A stretch of 64,000 nt of DNA from Mucilaginibacter sp. UR6-11 (GTDB taxonomy: Bacteria; Bacteroidota; Bacteroidia; Sphingobacteriales; Sphingobacteriaceae). The stretch spans positions 62,001-126,000 of the forward strand of contig NZ_JAJIWO010000011.1 in assembly GCF_020880695.1 (NCBI RefSeq), read 5' to 3'. Of the stretch, positions 49,824 through 58,354 are shown piece after piece (position 1 is the stretch's first letter; every line of letters begins with the position of its first letter). The notes under the pieces are model-generated. The model was given only the letters and a program-made list of their open reading frames with translations. It was not told the DNA's origin and made no database searches. A program made the translations under genes and the position numbers.

Positions 49824-51284
49824 ATGAATACGATACTTTTTTCACATTCCTACTTTTTAAGGTTCGACCCTAAACAATGGTCGATAGGCCAGCCCTATGC
49901 GCCATTGGGCACGCTTTATGCCGCGGCGTTAATGCGTGAAAACGGGTACAATGTCAGCTTGTTCGATACCATGTTTGTTGCCGGCCCGTCCGAAGTTGAG
50001 CCGGCCCTTGATCAGGCTAATCCTGATTTTTTTGTGATCTATGACGACGGGTTCAATTATCTCACTAAAATGTGCCTTACCAATATGCGCGAGGCGGCTT
50101 TCAGTATGTGCAAAATGGCGAAGGCAAGGGGGTGCACTGTAATAGTATCCAGTTCAGACTCCACCGACCGATACGAAGAATACCTGAAAGAAGGGGCCGA
50201 TTTTGTATTGATAGGCGAAGCCGAACAAACCCTGCTGGAGCTGGTAGATCATATCCGGGCGGGCGAAAGTAATACAGATCTTATCCCCGGATTAGCTTAT
50301 ATGAAAGACGGCCTGGCATTGAAGACCCGGCCACGCCCGGTGTTAAAGGACCTGGACAGTCTGCCCCTGCCGGCATGGGACCTGGTGGACCTGGAACCCT
50401 ATCGCGACAGCTGGTTAAAAAATGCGGGCTATTTTTCAATAAACATGGGTACTACCCGCGGTTGCCCGTTTAAGTGTAACTGGTGCGCCAAGCCTATTTA
50501 TGGCAACCGCTACAACTCGCGCAGCCCGCAAAATGTGATAAAGGAACTGAAACTTTTAAAGGAGCGTTACCCTATTGATCATATCTGGTTCTGCGATGAT
50601 ATTTTTGGTTTAAAACCGGGGTGGGTGCTGGAGTTTGCGCAACTGGTTCAGCAGGAAAACCTGCGTACCCGGTTTAAAATACAATCGCGGGCAGACTTGC
50701 TGGTTGACGAAGAGCTGGTTAACGCGCTGGCCGCCGCAGGCTGTGAAAATGTCTGGATAGGCGCCGAAAGCGGATCGCAGAAGATATTAGATGCTATGGA
50801 TAAAGGCACCACCGTGGGGCAGATTCATATCGCTACAAAAGCTATGAAAAAGGCAGGTATTAAGCCGTCGTTTTTTATCCAGTTTGGTTACCCGGGCGAG
50901 GATAAGACAGACATTGCCAAAACCATAAAAATGATCAATGAACTGTTGCCGTTTGAGATTGGCATCTCGGTGTCGTATCCGTTACCGGGCACGGTTTTTT
51001 ATGACCGGGTAAAGGCTGATCTGAAGAAAAAAACCAACTGGACAGACTCGGACGAGATGGCCCTGATGTTTAACAACACCTTTGCGCCAACTTACTACAA
51101 GCAGCTGCACAGGTATGTACATCAAAACTACCATATGCACCTGGCAAAAAACAGCCTGCTTAAGCTGATTAAAAACCCGTTGGGCGCAAACGCCCAGAGT
51201 TTAAAAAAGGCGCTGTCGGTAATTTATTATAGCCCGGCAACCTATATAGAGCGGTTAAGACTAAATCAGCTGGAAAAAGCGTGA
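49824..51284 (+). CDS. B12-binding-domain radical SAM protein (second of the operon)
   Basis: A 486-residue protein. The N-terminal cobalamin-type domain begins near TLYAAALMRENGYNV, with FDTMFV where DxHxxG would be, so again no axial histidine. The radical SAM motif is CPFKCNWC (C214, C218, C221), followed by the WIGAESGSQKILDAMDKG SAM-binding stretch and FFIQFGYPGE. It is clearly related to the first gene of the operon, yet divergent in the N-terminal domain. The stop overlaps the following start by 1 bp. Its role, probably methyl or other carbon transfer, is inferred from family. Confidence 0.88.
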   Translation: MNTILFSHSYFLRFDPKQWSIGQPYAPLGTLYAAALMRENGYNVSLFDTMFVAGPSEVEPALDQANPDFFVIYDDGFNYLTKMCLTNMREAAFSMCKMAKARGCTVIVSSSDSTDRYEEYLKEGADFVLIGEAEQTLLELVDHIRAGESNTDLIPGLAYMKDGLALKTRPRPVLKDLDSLPLPAWDLVDLEPYRDSWLKNAGYFSINMGTTRGCPFKCNWCAKPIYGNRYNSRSPQNVIKELKLLKERYPIDHIWFCDDIFGLKPGWVLEFAQLVQQENLRTRFKIQSRADLLVDEELVNALAAAGCENVWIGAESGSQKILDAMDKGTTVGQIHIATKAMKKAGIKPSFFIQFGYPGEDKTDIAKTIKMINELLPFEIGISVSYPLPGTVFYDRVKADLKKKTNWTDSDEMALMFNNTFAPTYYKQLHRYVHQNYHMHLAKNSLLKLIKNPLGANAQSLKKALSVIYYSPATYIERLRLNQLEKA

Positions 51285-52105
51285 TGGAGGCTGTTGTAAA
51301 AAATATCAACGAGCGATATGCGGCAAAAGCGTTTTCTGCACAGTCGGGTATATTTGATGAAATTTATGCCGCCAATACCATCGTCAATTATAAACGCGAC
51401 CGGGTGCGGGCGCATGTATTACATTACCTGAAACCCAACGCTACTATATTGGAACTAAACAGCGGCACCGGCGAAGACGCCGCCTTTTTTGCCAGCCTTG
51501 GCCACCGGGTACATGCTACGGACATTGCCAAAGGCATGCAAAAAAAGCTGCGCGAAAAAGCGGCGAAGCACGGGCTTAATAACCTGATCTCGACCGAACT
51601 GCGTTCATTCACAGAACTTGCGCAGTTAAAAAACAAGGGCCCTTTTGATTGTGTTTTCTCCAACTTTGCGGGCCTTAACTGCACCGGCGAGCTGAACAGG
51701 GTTTTATTGTCATTACCCCCGCTGTTAAATGACGGCGGTATAGCCACCCTGGTTATTTTGCCGCGGTTTTGCTTATGGGAGTCGCTGTTGTTGTTTAAGG
51801 GGATGTTTAAAACCGCAACCCGCCGGTGGTTCAGCAAAAACGGGGTGAAGGCACATATAGAGGGCACGTATTTTACCTGCTGGTATTACAATCCGTCTGA
51901 TGTGATCAACACGTTAAAAGACTCGTTTGATGTACTGAGCGTGGAGGGGTTATGCACCGTAGTGCCACCGTCTTATATTGAGCATTTTGCCGAGAAGTAT
52001 CCCGCTGCCTATCGCCGGTTAAAAAAAATAGAGGAACGGGTTAGGTTTAGCTGGCCGTGGCGCTTTATCGGTGATTACTATATTATTTCTTTGCGGAAGA
52101 AATAA
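51284..52105 (+). CDS. Class I SAM-dependent methyltransferase
   Basis: A 273-residue methyltransferase with motif I ELNSGTGED (about 49-57), HATDIAKGMQ and DCVFSNFAGLNC. The first codon at 51281 is GTG followed immediately by ATG 51284; I use the ATG, which overlaps the preceding TGA by one base. It is the last gene of the P5 operon, 9 bp before the convergent nucleotidyltransferase. The C-terminal half has several Trp/Phe/Tyr-rich segments. Acceptor unknown. Confidence 0.82.
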   Translation: MEAVVKNINERYAAKAFSAQSGIFDEIYAANTIVNYKRDRVRAHVLHYLKPNATILELNSGTGEDAAFFASLGHRVHATDIAKGMQKKLREKAAKHGLNNLISTELRSFTELAQLKNKGPFDCVFSNFAGLNCTGELNRVLLSLPPLLNDGGIATLVILPRFCLWESLLLFKGMFKTATRRWFSKNGVKAHIEGTYFTCWYYNPSDVINTLKDSFDVLSVEGLCTVVPPSYIEHFAEKYPAAYRRLKKIEERVRFSWPWRFIGDYYIISLRKK

Positions 52106-52114
52106 TGATCCGGC

Positions 52115-53035
52115 CTAATTGGCCAGTAAATTTTCGGGCACTACCAATATCTGCGACATCTTGTTTTTATACTGCTCCAGCAGCCGCGCCTGGAAATTCC
52201 CCGGATCGGGTTTGGCGTAATGTTTGTCAGCATCCATGGCCATTATGGCGCCCTTCGAGTTTAGCTTTTTCTGCGCCGTTTTCTTGTTCCATCTGCCGGC
52301 GGTAATTTTCATCAGCCGGCTATCAATAGCATTACCAACCGGGTTGTTTAACAGCTTTTCAAACAATACCTTAAACAGCGTGGGCCTTAACGGCTTGGCA
52401 GATGATAAGCGCATGATTTTGTTGGGCAGGTATTCGCGGGTCCAGCTGTTGGCTGCGTAAAATTGCTCAATCACCGTATCGCCCTGCAGGGGGATAAGGG
52501 TAACCACCTCAATAGCGGTATAAATAGTTTTCTCTTTAATCTCCAGCTGTTCTTCATCAATATAATAATTCATGCAGAAATAGTCCTGCTTGCCTACCAA
52601 AAAAGTTAGCTTTTTAAAGGTATGCATTAAGGTGCGCGCTATCCATAAGCGGTTTTTCGCGGTGATGATAAACAGATCGATATCCGAGTTCTCATCCGCA
52701 AAATTTTTTGATAACGAGCCGGATATGGCAATGCCGCGTACATATGGGAACCGGATAAGCATATCCCCAACCCTGACGGCAATTTTAATCAGCTCGGCAG
52801 CTTTTTTATTACCGTTGTAGCGGCGGGCTATTAAAGAATAATCATTTTTAAGCGTATAGAAATTACTGAACTGGTAAACCGACCGGCTGGCAACCAGGCA
52901 TTTCAGCGCCAACTCAAAGTCCGGCTGATCATACCTGTTTTTCAGGAACAGGTAAATTTCACCGCTGGTTAGCGGATATTTGAAAATATCAAAATAGGCC
53001 AGTGTAGCTAATATGTTTTCTTTTGCCTCGTTCAC
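52115..53035 (-). CDS. Nucleotidyltransferase-fold protein
   Basis: The reading frame extends to TTG 53077, but promoter P6 covers 53069-53093, so I place the start at GTG 53035, giving 306 residues. An N-terminal winged-helix-like segment (KENILATLAYFDIFKYPLTS) precedes a nucleotidyltransferase core with GSLSKNFADENSDIDLFI (G-S ... D-x-D, metal-binding aspartates). Related proteins are uncharacterised; the fold transfers NMP groups to proteins, RNA or small molecules. It converges with the radical SAM operon (9-bp gap) and shares its ECF-type promoter. Confidence 0.7.
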   Translation of the reverse strand: MNEAKENILATLAYFDIFKYPLTSGEIYLFLKNRYDQPDFELALKCLVASRSVYQFSNFYTLKNDYSLIARRYNGNKKAAELIKIAVRVGDMLIRFPYVRGIAISGSLSKNFADENSDIDLFIITAKNRLWIARTLMHTFKKLTFLVGKQDYFCMNYYIDEEQLEIKEKTIYTAIEVVTLIPLQGDTVIEQFYAANSWTREYLPNKIMRLSSAKPLRPTLFKVLFEKLLNNPVGNAIDSRLMKITAGRWNKKTAQKKLNSKGAIMAMDADKHYAKPDPGNFQARLLEQYKNKMSQILVVPENLLAN

Positions 53036-53068
53036 TTTGGTAGGTTCTGCATCTTGATTATACTGATG

Positions 53069-53093
53069 ACGGAACAATACCGCAATAGGTTGC
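53069..53093 (-). promoter_or_regulatory. ECF-type promoter P6 (nucleotidyltransferase)
   Basis: On the minus strand GCAACC (53093-53088), 16-bp spacer and CGT (53071-53069, extended CGTCATC). The predicted transcription start near 53060 lies downstream of the longest possible start codon, so it decides the gene's 5' end. Confidence 0.7.
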
Positions 53094-53154
53094 CCCCCGC
53101 TCTAAATAAACAGCGTATTTGGTTGATTTACTGTTTAAAAGCCGGTTTGCCGCC

Positions 53155-56100
53155 TCACTCCACGGCGTAAGTATATACCTGCCTGCCCAGTTCGCCGGCG
53201 GCGTTAATACCCTCTACCACTACGCGGTAAGTCCCCGGGCCATGGGCATTATAAAAGTCGAGGGTGGCTTTTCCGGTTTCGTCTGTGTTCACATAAGGGT
53301 TCCAGTAGATGGTGGTACGGCGGTCCGGTTGTTTATAGTCAACATCCGGCCGGTCATAACGCGGCGAATAGAACCGGCGCACTTTATTAAACCCTTTAGG
53401 GGTTATGTTGGCTATAGCGGGGTTGTATTGCTTGCGGGCAGACGGCGGCTTGGTTAAAATTAACACATAGCCCACATACCTGTCACCACCCTGCAAAAGC
53501 TGAACCATCGCCCGGTTTTTTCTTACCACCTCTATTTTTGCAACATCTTCAGGCAAGATACTGCCTTCCAATACGTCGTCAATTTCTCCTTTCTCCAGCA
53601 GCTTCCTTCCATTAACAATGAGCCCAATCGTTTTACCGTAATATGGGTCATACGGGTCCCGCGGATCCGGAGGTAAACGCACCGGCTCGGGTTGCCCCAT
53701 AATTACCAGCTGCTTAAAACCATCTTTGTCTGTTTCAATACTGATACCCTGCAGTCGGCCTCGTAAGAACATTTCCAGGTTAGTATAACTGTCAGGTTCG
53801 GTAACCGTAATCACTTTATCCGCAGACGCCTCATCGGGCAAACTAAACATTTCCTGCAGGGCAATCCCTTTGTGACTGTTTTCTTCTTTTGCTTTCCGGG
53901 TGTTAATATCTACCTGCTTCAAAGTATGCAGCTTGTTTAGAGACGTTTTTTTGTCGTCCTGTATGGCTTTGGTATTTTCTTCTTTGGATGCGGTGGAAGC
54001 AATTTGGTGCGCAATTTTATCGTTTTGCGCCGCAGCCTGCAGTCTGGTTTTGTTGGTGTCAGTAATCATCATGTTTTTATTTCGGGTGATACTTACCCGC
54101 GGGACGCTGTCTACAACGATAATGACATTATCGCTGTTTTTCGTATCCCGTGCCTGTACCGCGAATTTGATACTATCCGAAAGGAACATTTTATCGAATT
54201 TGAACCTGCCATTGGCGTCCGTAATGGTGTCTTTGGCAACCCTTGCTTTTATGGACATCAGGGACACGCTGGCATTGGGCAAAGGTTTATGGTTAAGCGT
54301 TGTCACCAGGCCGGAGATTGTGGTGCCCAGCCCCTCAACCGCAAATGCCGGTTTGGTATTTAGGGTGCTATCCAGCAATTTCCATTCAAACCTGCGGTAG
54401 CCCTGGGTCAGCATCAGGTTATCCAGGGCCCTGTTTATTTCGCCGGTATCTGCAGTAAAGTAGTAATTAGGTTTCTCTATATAGCCTTTAAGGTCCGAGG
54501 TTAACAGGATGTTAGAGAAAATCGTACTCTCAACGCTTTCATCAACAGGTACTTTGCTTTCATCGGTCACCGCTACCGAAAAAAAGCCGGCGGCCGGCAC
54601 GTGGTCGCCATTGTTTGCGCTTAAGTTCAGTTGCACCTGTTCCCTGCTTTTATAAATCGTTTTTGCCGTGCTGACGGCCAACTGCATTCGGTCATCGCCT
54701 TTAATAAACGCGATACGCTCATTCAACGGCTCGTTGTTGCTATTGAAAATAGTGAACTGCGCTATCCCGCTTGAGAAGGATTTTTTGTAGAGCCAGATAG
54801 AAGTAATAGGGCTGGTGATCTTGACGGCCGAAGCAAAGATCGTTTCCCCGCTGCTTTGGGATATGAGGTTAACTGTTGATGGCTGTAAACTGGCTGTGGT
54901 ATTGAGCCGCACCAGGATACTGTCTTTATTTGGCTGATAAACACTGAGCACATAACCGTCATCCAAAGCCTTTGGTAGGGCGATACTTTTGGTGGTTCCG
55001 TCTGCAAAGCTGATTTGGGCGGTATAGCTCCTGCCTGATAAAGGCCTCAGCGAAAAACTACCCATGCCGGCATGCAGTGTCGCAAATTCGGTTATCTCGT
55101 TATGCTCATTGTCGGTTATCCTGCCACTGATGGCAGTCCCCAGTCCGTCGCCGCCTACCGCCTTAAAAGCCACCCTCGAAGTAATGCCGTTTACCAGGTT
55201 CCCGCTTTCCGGAAAAAACTGGATATCCGCACGTTGGAAGTTGTTTTTAAACTCCTTGCCCTTTTTTAGCTCTGCGGGGTTACCTACCGTAAAGATATGG
55301 TCAAAGAAATAATCCTCACCGGCGTTGCGCATCCATTGGGTATAGGCGCGGATGCGGTAGGCGCCCTCCTTCAAATCATCGCCTAAAACAAAATCGCCCT
55401 GCACCATGCCCGAGGTTGCCGGTAGTTTCAACGATTTTATCAATAAGCCCTGTTCGTCGGCCAGATCGACATAAACCGCCCCGCTTAGGGCTGATAGCTG
55501 GTGCCGGCTGCCGGTGGTTAAGTAACCTTTAAACCAAATAGTATCGCCAGGCGCATAATAAGGCTTATCGAGGTGCAGATAAGCTTTTTCCTGTGGGATG
55601 CTGACCGTCCATTTTTGCAGGATGTTTGTCAACTGATTAAGAGCTTCGTCCCTGCGGGGGCTGACAGCAAAAGGCGGCTGGTATTCAACCGGCAACTGAT
55701 CGCCCACCCGCGCTTTTGCCCAATAGCCATGAATATAAAAGTCGCGGTAATCAGTATAGCTGCCTTTTTTATCGATAATGGCCTGGTCGGTAGCGAGCCT
55801 TAGCAACGATCCTTTTTTGTCGATAGAAGTACTTTGTTTCAGATCTGATTTGGTTATCTTAAAACGTGCCGCTATTTTGGGATTATAAATAACATATAAT
55901 TGCCGCCTGAATTTAAACGAGGTGAAATTGGTATCGAGCGCTGTAATCAGGGAGTCGAACATAACCGGGGAGTCCTTGATGATGATTCTGTCTGATAGTT
56001 GGACAGTAGTATCATTGTATTTTAATGTTGCAAAACCGTACAGCGGTTTTGTAATAAAACCATTCTCCAAAGTATTGTCGGCATGTACCGATCTCAGGAA

Positions 56101-56781
56101 ATGCATAAATGATCCTTGGTAAGTTGCCAACCGGTTTTTTGCCCATTTCTTTTTTTCGCTGCTTGTTCCGTCCATTTGTTCAAAGCTGCATTCGCCGTGG
56201 TATAGGGCGATGTCGGCTTTAGAATTATATCCAAAATCTTTAAGCTGATAATGAATACGGTAACCCAGACGCTTATTTTCTATGATCAAAAAATCATCCG
56301 CGTCAGCCAACAATAATCCTTTTTTGGTGCTGAAGCTGATAGCCTTGGGGTTAAGGATAACACATTGCTTAGCATTGTCTGATTGGCCTAAAAAATTCTC
56401 CTTAAATAATTTGAAGTTTTTATCCCACGCGTTTTTCTTGCCAATTACTACCTCATCAAGGCGAATAGCTTTAGTAGCTAGTTGCAGCTCGAGGTTAAGC
56501 GGCCCGTCTTTTACAATAATATTGCGGGCTAACGGCGCATAACCCAACATCTGTACCGAAAGCTGAAAAGTACCGGTAGGGACGTTGTTGAAATTGAACC
56601 GGCCGTTTTCATCCGTAGGCATTATGCGTTCCGTCCCGCCGATAAAAACGGTGGCGCTTTTAAGCGGTTCGCCTTTTTCGTTGGTAACAACCCCGGTTAC
56701 GTTGTATTGCGCCTGTGCCGTTAGCTTAACGGACGCGAGCAATAAAACGCTAAATAACAGCAGTTTATAAATGGTTTTCAT
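53155..56781 (-). CDS. Large secreted protein with carboxypeptidase-regulatory, MG2-like and TonB-plug domains
   Basis: A 1208-residue exported protein (signal peptide ending near LTAQA). In order: a carboxypeptidase-D-like regulatory domain (about 20-105), a region of unknown fold, a macroglobulin MG2-like domain (KPYYAPGDTIWFKGYL, about 430-540), a second regulatory repeat (about 860-940), and a TonB-receptor-plug-like region (LEMFLRGRLQGISIE to IEVVRKN, about 1020-1130). No beta-barrel follows, so it is not a TonB receptor. Such proteins are common in Sphingobacteriaceae with unknown role, probably in the outer membrane or periplasm. I chose ATG 56781 because a -7 element lies just upstream. 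Confidence 0.8.
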   Translation of the reverse strand: MKTIYKLLLFSVLLLASVKLTAQAQYNVTGVVTNEKGEPLKSATVFIGGTERIMPTDENGRFNFNNVPTGTFQLSVQMLGYAPLARNIIVKDGPLNLELQLATKAIRLDEVVIGKKNAWDKNFKLFKENFLGQSDNAKQCVILNPKAISFSTKKGLLLADADDFLIIENKRLGYRIHYQLKDFGYNSKADIALYHGECSFEQMDGTSSEKKKWAKNRLATYQGSFMHFLRSVHADNTLENGFITKPLYGFATLKYNDTTVQLSDRIIIKDSPVMFDSLITALDTNFTSFKFRRQLYVIYNPKIAARFKITKSDLKQSTSIDKKGSLLRLATDQAIIDKKGSYTDYRDFYIHGYWAKARVGDQLPVEYQPPFAVSPRRDEALNQLTNILQKWTVSIPQEKAYLHLDKPYYAPGDTIWFKGYLTTGSRHQLSALSGAVYVDLADEQGLLIKSLKLPATSGMVQGDFVLGDDLKEGAYRIRAYTQWMRNAGEDYFFDHIFTVGNPAELKKGKEFKNNFQRADIQFFPESGNLVNGITSRVAFKAVGGDGLGTAISGRITDNEHNEITEFATLHAGMGSFSLRPLSGRSYTAQISFADGTTKSIALPKALDDGYVLSVYQPNKDSILVRLNTTASLQPSTVNLISQSSGETIFASAVKITSPITSIWLYKKSFSSGIAQFTIFNSNNEPLNERIAFIKGDDRMQLAVSTAKTIYKSREQVQLNLSANNGDHVPAAGFFSVAVTDESKVPVDESVESTIFSNILLTSDLKGYIEKPNYYFTADTGEINRALDNLMLTQGYRRFEWKLLDSTLNTKPAFAVEGLGTTISGLVTTLNHKPLPNASVSLMSIKARVAKDTITDANGRFKFDKMFLSDSIKFAVQARDTKNSDNVIIVVDSVPRVSITRNKNMMITDTNKTRLQAAAQNDKIAHQIASTASKEENTKAIQDDKKTSLNKLHTLKQVDINTRKAKEENSHKGIALQEMFSLPDEASADKVITVTEPDSYTNLEMFLRGRLQGISIETDKDGFKQLVIMGQPEPVRLPPDPRDPYDPYYGKTIGLIVNGRKLLEKGEIDDVLEGSILPEDVAKIEVVRKNRAMVQLLQGGDRYVGYVLILTKPPSARKQYNPAIANITPKGFNKVRRFYSPRYDRPDVDYKQPDRRTTIYWNPYVNTDETGKATLDFYNAHGPGTYRVVVEGINAAGELGRQVYTYAVE

Positions 56782-56802
56782 ACGACAGGTATTAGGTATG
56801 AT

Positions 56803-56810
56803 CAAATATA
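56803..56810 (-). promoter_or_regulatory. Candidate -7 element of the large MG2/plug gene
   Basis: On the minus strand TATATTTG is an exact TAnnTTTG match, 21 bp upstream of the start at 56781 and overlapping the codons a longer ORF would use. No good -33 was found. Confidence 0.45.
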
Positions 56811-56893
56811 ACCATTTACTTTAATGGGTCATAATCACACCCGTATGAAACAGAATCTCATCAATTCATTCGCGTAGCCAGGCAGCCGCGCAC

Positions 56894-57472
56894 CTATTTC
56901 ACCACCCGTTTCACATTATCCTTAACAAAGGTATCCCAGCCCGAGTACGACTTTTTGCTGCCGCTTTTGCCCGCAGGCATGCGTTGGAAGGCATGGCAAA
57001 CGGCTACGGCCAGGCCGTCGGTAGCATCTAAAAAATCGGGGGTTTCTTTAAAGCTCAGCAGGCTTTGCAGCATGGCGGCAACCTGCTCTTTGGCGGCGTT
57101 ACCGTTGCCGGTTATGGATTGTTTTATTTTACGCGGCGAGTATTCTGTAACCTCAATATTGCGCGACAATGCGGCGGCCATGGCTACGCCCTGCGCCCGG
57201 CCCAGCTTTAGCATCACCTGGATATTTTTGCCGTAAAAAGGCGCTTCAATGGCCAGGCAATCGGGTTTGTAGTTATCAATAAGGGCAACGGTTTTTTCAA
57301 AGATGCGCTGCAGCTTTAGCATGTGGTCGTCAATTTTATCCATCTTCACCACGCCGAGGGCGATGAGTTCTATTTTAGGCCCGGTCTCTTTAACCAGCCC
57401 GTAGCCCATTACGGCCGTGCCGGGGTCAATGCCTAAAATTATTCGTTCCTTGGTGCTTATTATTTGCTGCAT
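56894..57472 (-). CDS. ruvC: Holliday junction resolvase RuvC
   Basis: RuvC cuts Holliday junctions after RuvAB branch migration. The 192 residues contain the catalytic acidic residues in ILGIDPGTAVMG (about 13-24), LAIEAPFYGKN (about 73-83) and DFLDATDGLAVAVCH (about 145-160). The C-terminal 25 residues, rich in Lys/Ser, are an extension of the roughly 170-residue core. The ATG at 57472 is preceded by an unusual 10-bp-periodic repeat array that fills the leader and may affect expression. The neighbour upstream on the same strand is aat. Confidence 0.96.
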   Translation of the reverse strand: MQQIISTKERIILGIDPGTAVMGYGLVKETGPKIELIALGVVKMDKIDDHMLKLQRIFEKTVALIDNYKPDCLAIEAPFYGKNIQVMLKLGRAQGVAMAAALSRNIEVTEYSPRKIKQSITGNGNAAKEQVAAMLQSLLSFKETPDFLDATDGLAVAVCHAFQRMPAGKSGSKKSYSGWDTFVKDNVKRVVK

Positions 57473-57480
57473 GTTATATT

Positions 57481-57611
57481 AAAGTGTTCCGAAGTGTTCC
57501 GCTTCGTTCCGGGGTGTTCCGGAGTGTTCCGGGGTGTTCCGAAGTGTTCCGCTTCGTTCCGGGGTGTTCCGGGTGTTCCGCTTCGTTCCGCTCACGCAAA
57601 GTGGAACACCC
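57481..57611. repeat. Decamer tandem repeat array in the ruvC upstream region
   Basis: From 57481 to about 57590 the sequence is built of ten-base units ending in GTTCC, of three types: AAGTGTTCCG, CTTCGTTCCG and GGGTGTTCCG. The block 57491-57520 is repeated exactly at 57541-57570, a 50-bp higher-order unit. The array ends with GGAACACCC (57603-57611), the reverse complement of the GGGTGTTCC unit, so a hairpin with the nearest copies can form. It separates aat from ruvC and is adjacent to the ruvC ATG. Confidence 0.85.
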
Positions 57612-57633
57612 TAAAGTTAGCTATCCTGCCCAA

Positions 57634-58263
57634 CTATTTCTTAAGCATTGCCATATATTCTTTTCTGCTGATCATCCGGGCGCCCATGCTTTCCAGGTGT
57701 TGGCTGTGTACCTGGCAGTCAAGCAATTTATACCCGCCGGTTTTCATCAGGCTGATCAACGCTGTTTTTGAGGCGTTGCTAACTTTGCTGAACATACTTT
57801 CGCCGCAAAATACCTCACCAACCACTACGCCGTACATGCCGCCAACCAGCTTACCGTCCTGCCAAACCTCTACCGACCGGGCATAGCCTTCTTCATGCAG
57901 CCGGATATAGGCCTGTTGCATATCGCCGGTTATCCAGGTGCCGTCCTGGTCCTTGCGTTCGGCCAGGGCGCAGGCGGTTATCACGTCAGTAAAGCTGGCA
58001 TCAAAAGTTACCTTAAAACGGTTTGAGTTTAATACCCTTCTCATGCTTGATGAGATGTTCAGCTCGTCGGGGAAAAGCACAAACCGCTCATGCGGCGAAT
58101 ACCATAGGATAGGTGTATCATCGCTATACCACGGGAAGATACCGTTCTGATAGGCAAGCATCAACCGTTCTGCCGAAAGGTCGCCGCCAACAGCCAGCAG
58201 GCCGTCTGCTTCAGCCAGTTCAGGGTCGGGGAATACCAGATGTTTATTGAGCCTGAATATCAT
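57634..58263 (-). CDS. aat: Leucyl/phenylalanyl-tRNA-protein transferase
   Basis: Aat adds Leu or Phe from aminoacyl-tRNA to the N-terminal Arg/Lys of proteins, marking them for ClpS/ClpAP. With ATG 58263 the protein has 209 residues, the normal size. Hallmarks are YQNGIFPWYSDDTPILWYSPHERF, the GTWITGDMQQAY segment and VFCGESMFSKVSNASKTALI with the substrate-binding pocket. An upstream in-frame start at 58305 would add 14 residues not seen in the family. It is divergent from the first DUF1800 gene. Confidence 0.95.
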   Translation of the reverse strand: MIFRLNKHLVFPDPELAEADGLLAVGGDLSAERLMLAYQNGIFPWYSDDTPILWYSPHERFVLFPDELNISSSMRRVLNSNRFKVTFDASFTDVITACALAERKDQDGTWITGDMQQAYIRLHEEGYARSVEVWQDGKLVGGMYGVVVGEVFCGESMFSKVSNASKTALISLMKTGGYKLLDCQVHSQHLESMGARMISRKEYMAMLKK

Positions 58264-58354
58264 TGTCACAAATCTATGTCTTATCGTATAAAAATGACAT
58301 TGCAATTAAACTATTTGTTAAATTAGCATTCATACTGTTTTAAAGCTTTAAAAC

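Noticed and set aside
57481-57611. CRISPR-like array
   Set aside because: Units are only ten bases with no spacers, and no cas genes are present.
57464-57886. A 140-codon plus-strand frame across the repeat array and aat
   Set aside because: Its first third is translated decamer repeat and the rest is antisense to aat, whose family identity is certain.
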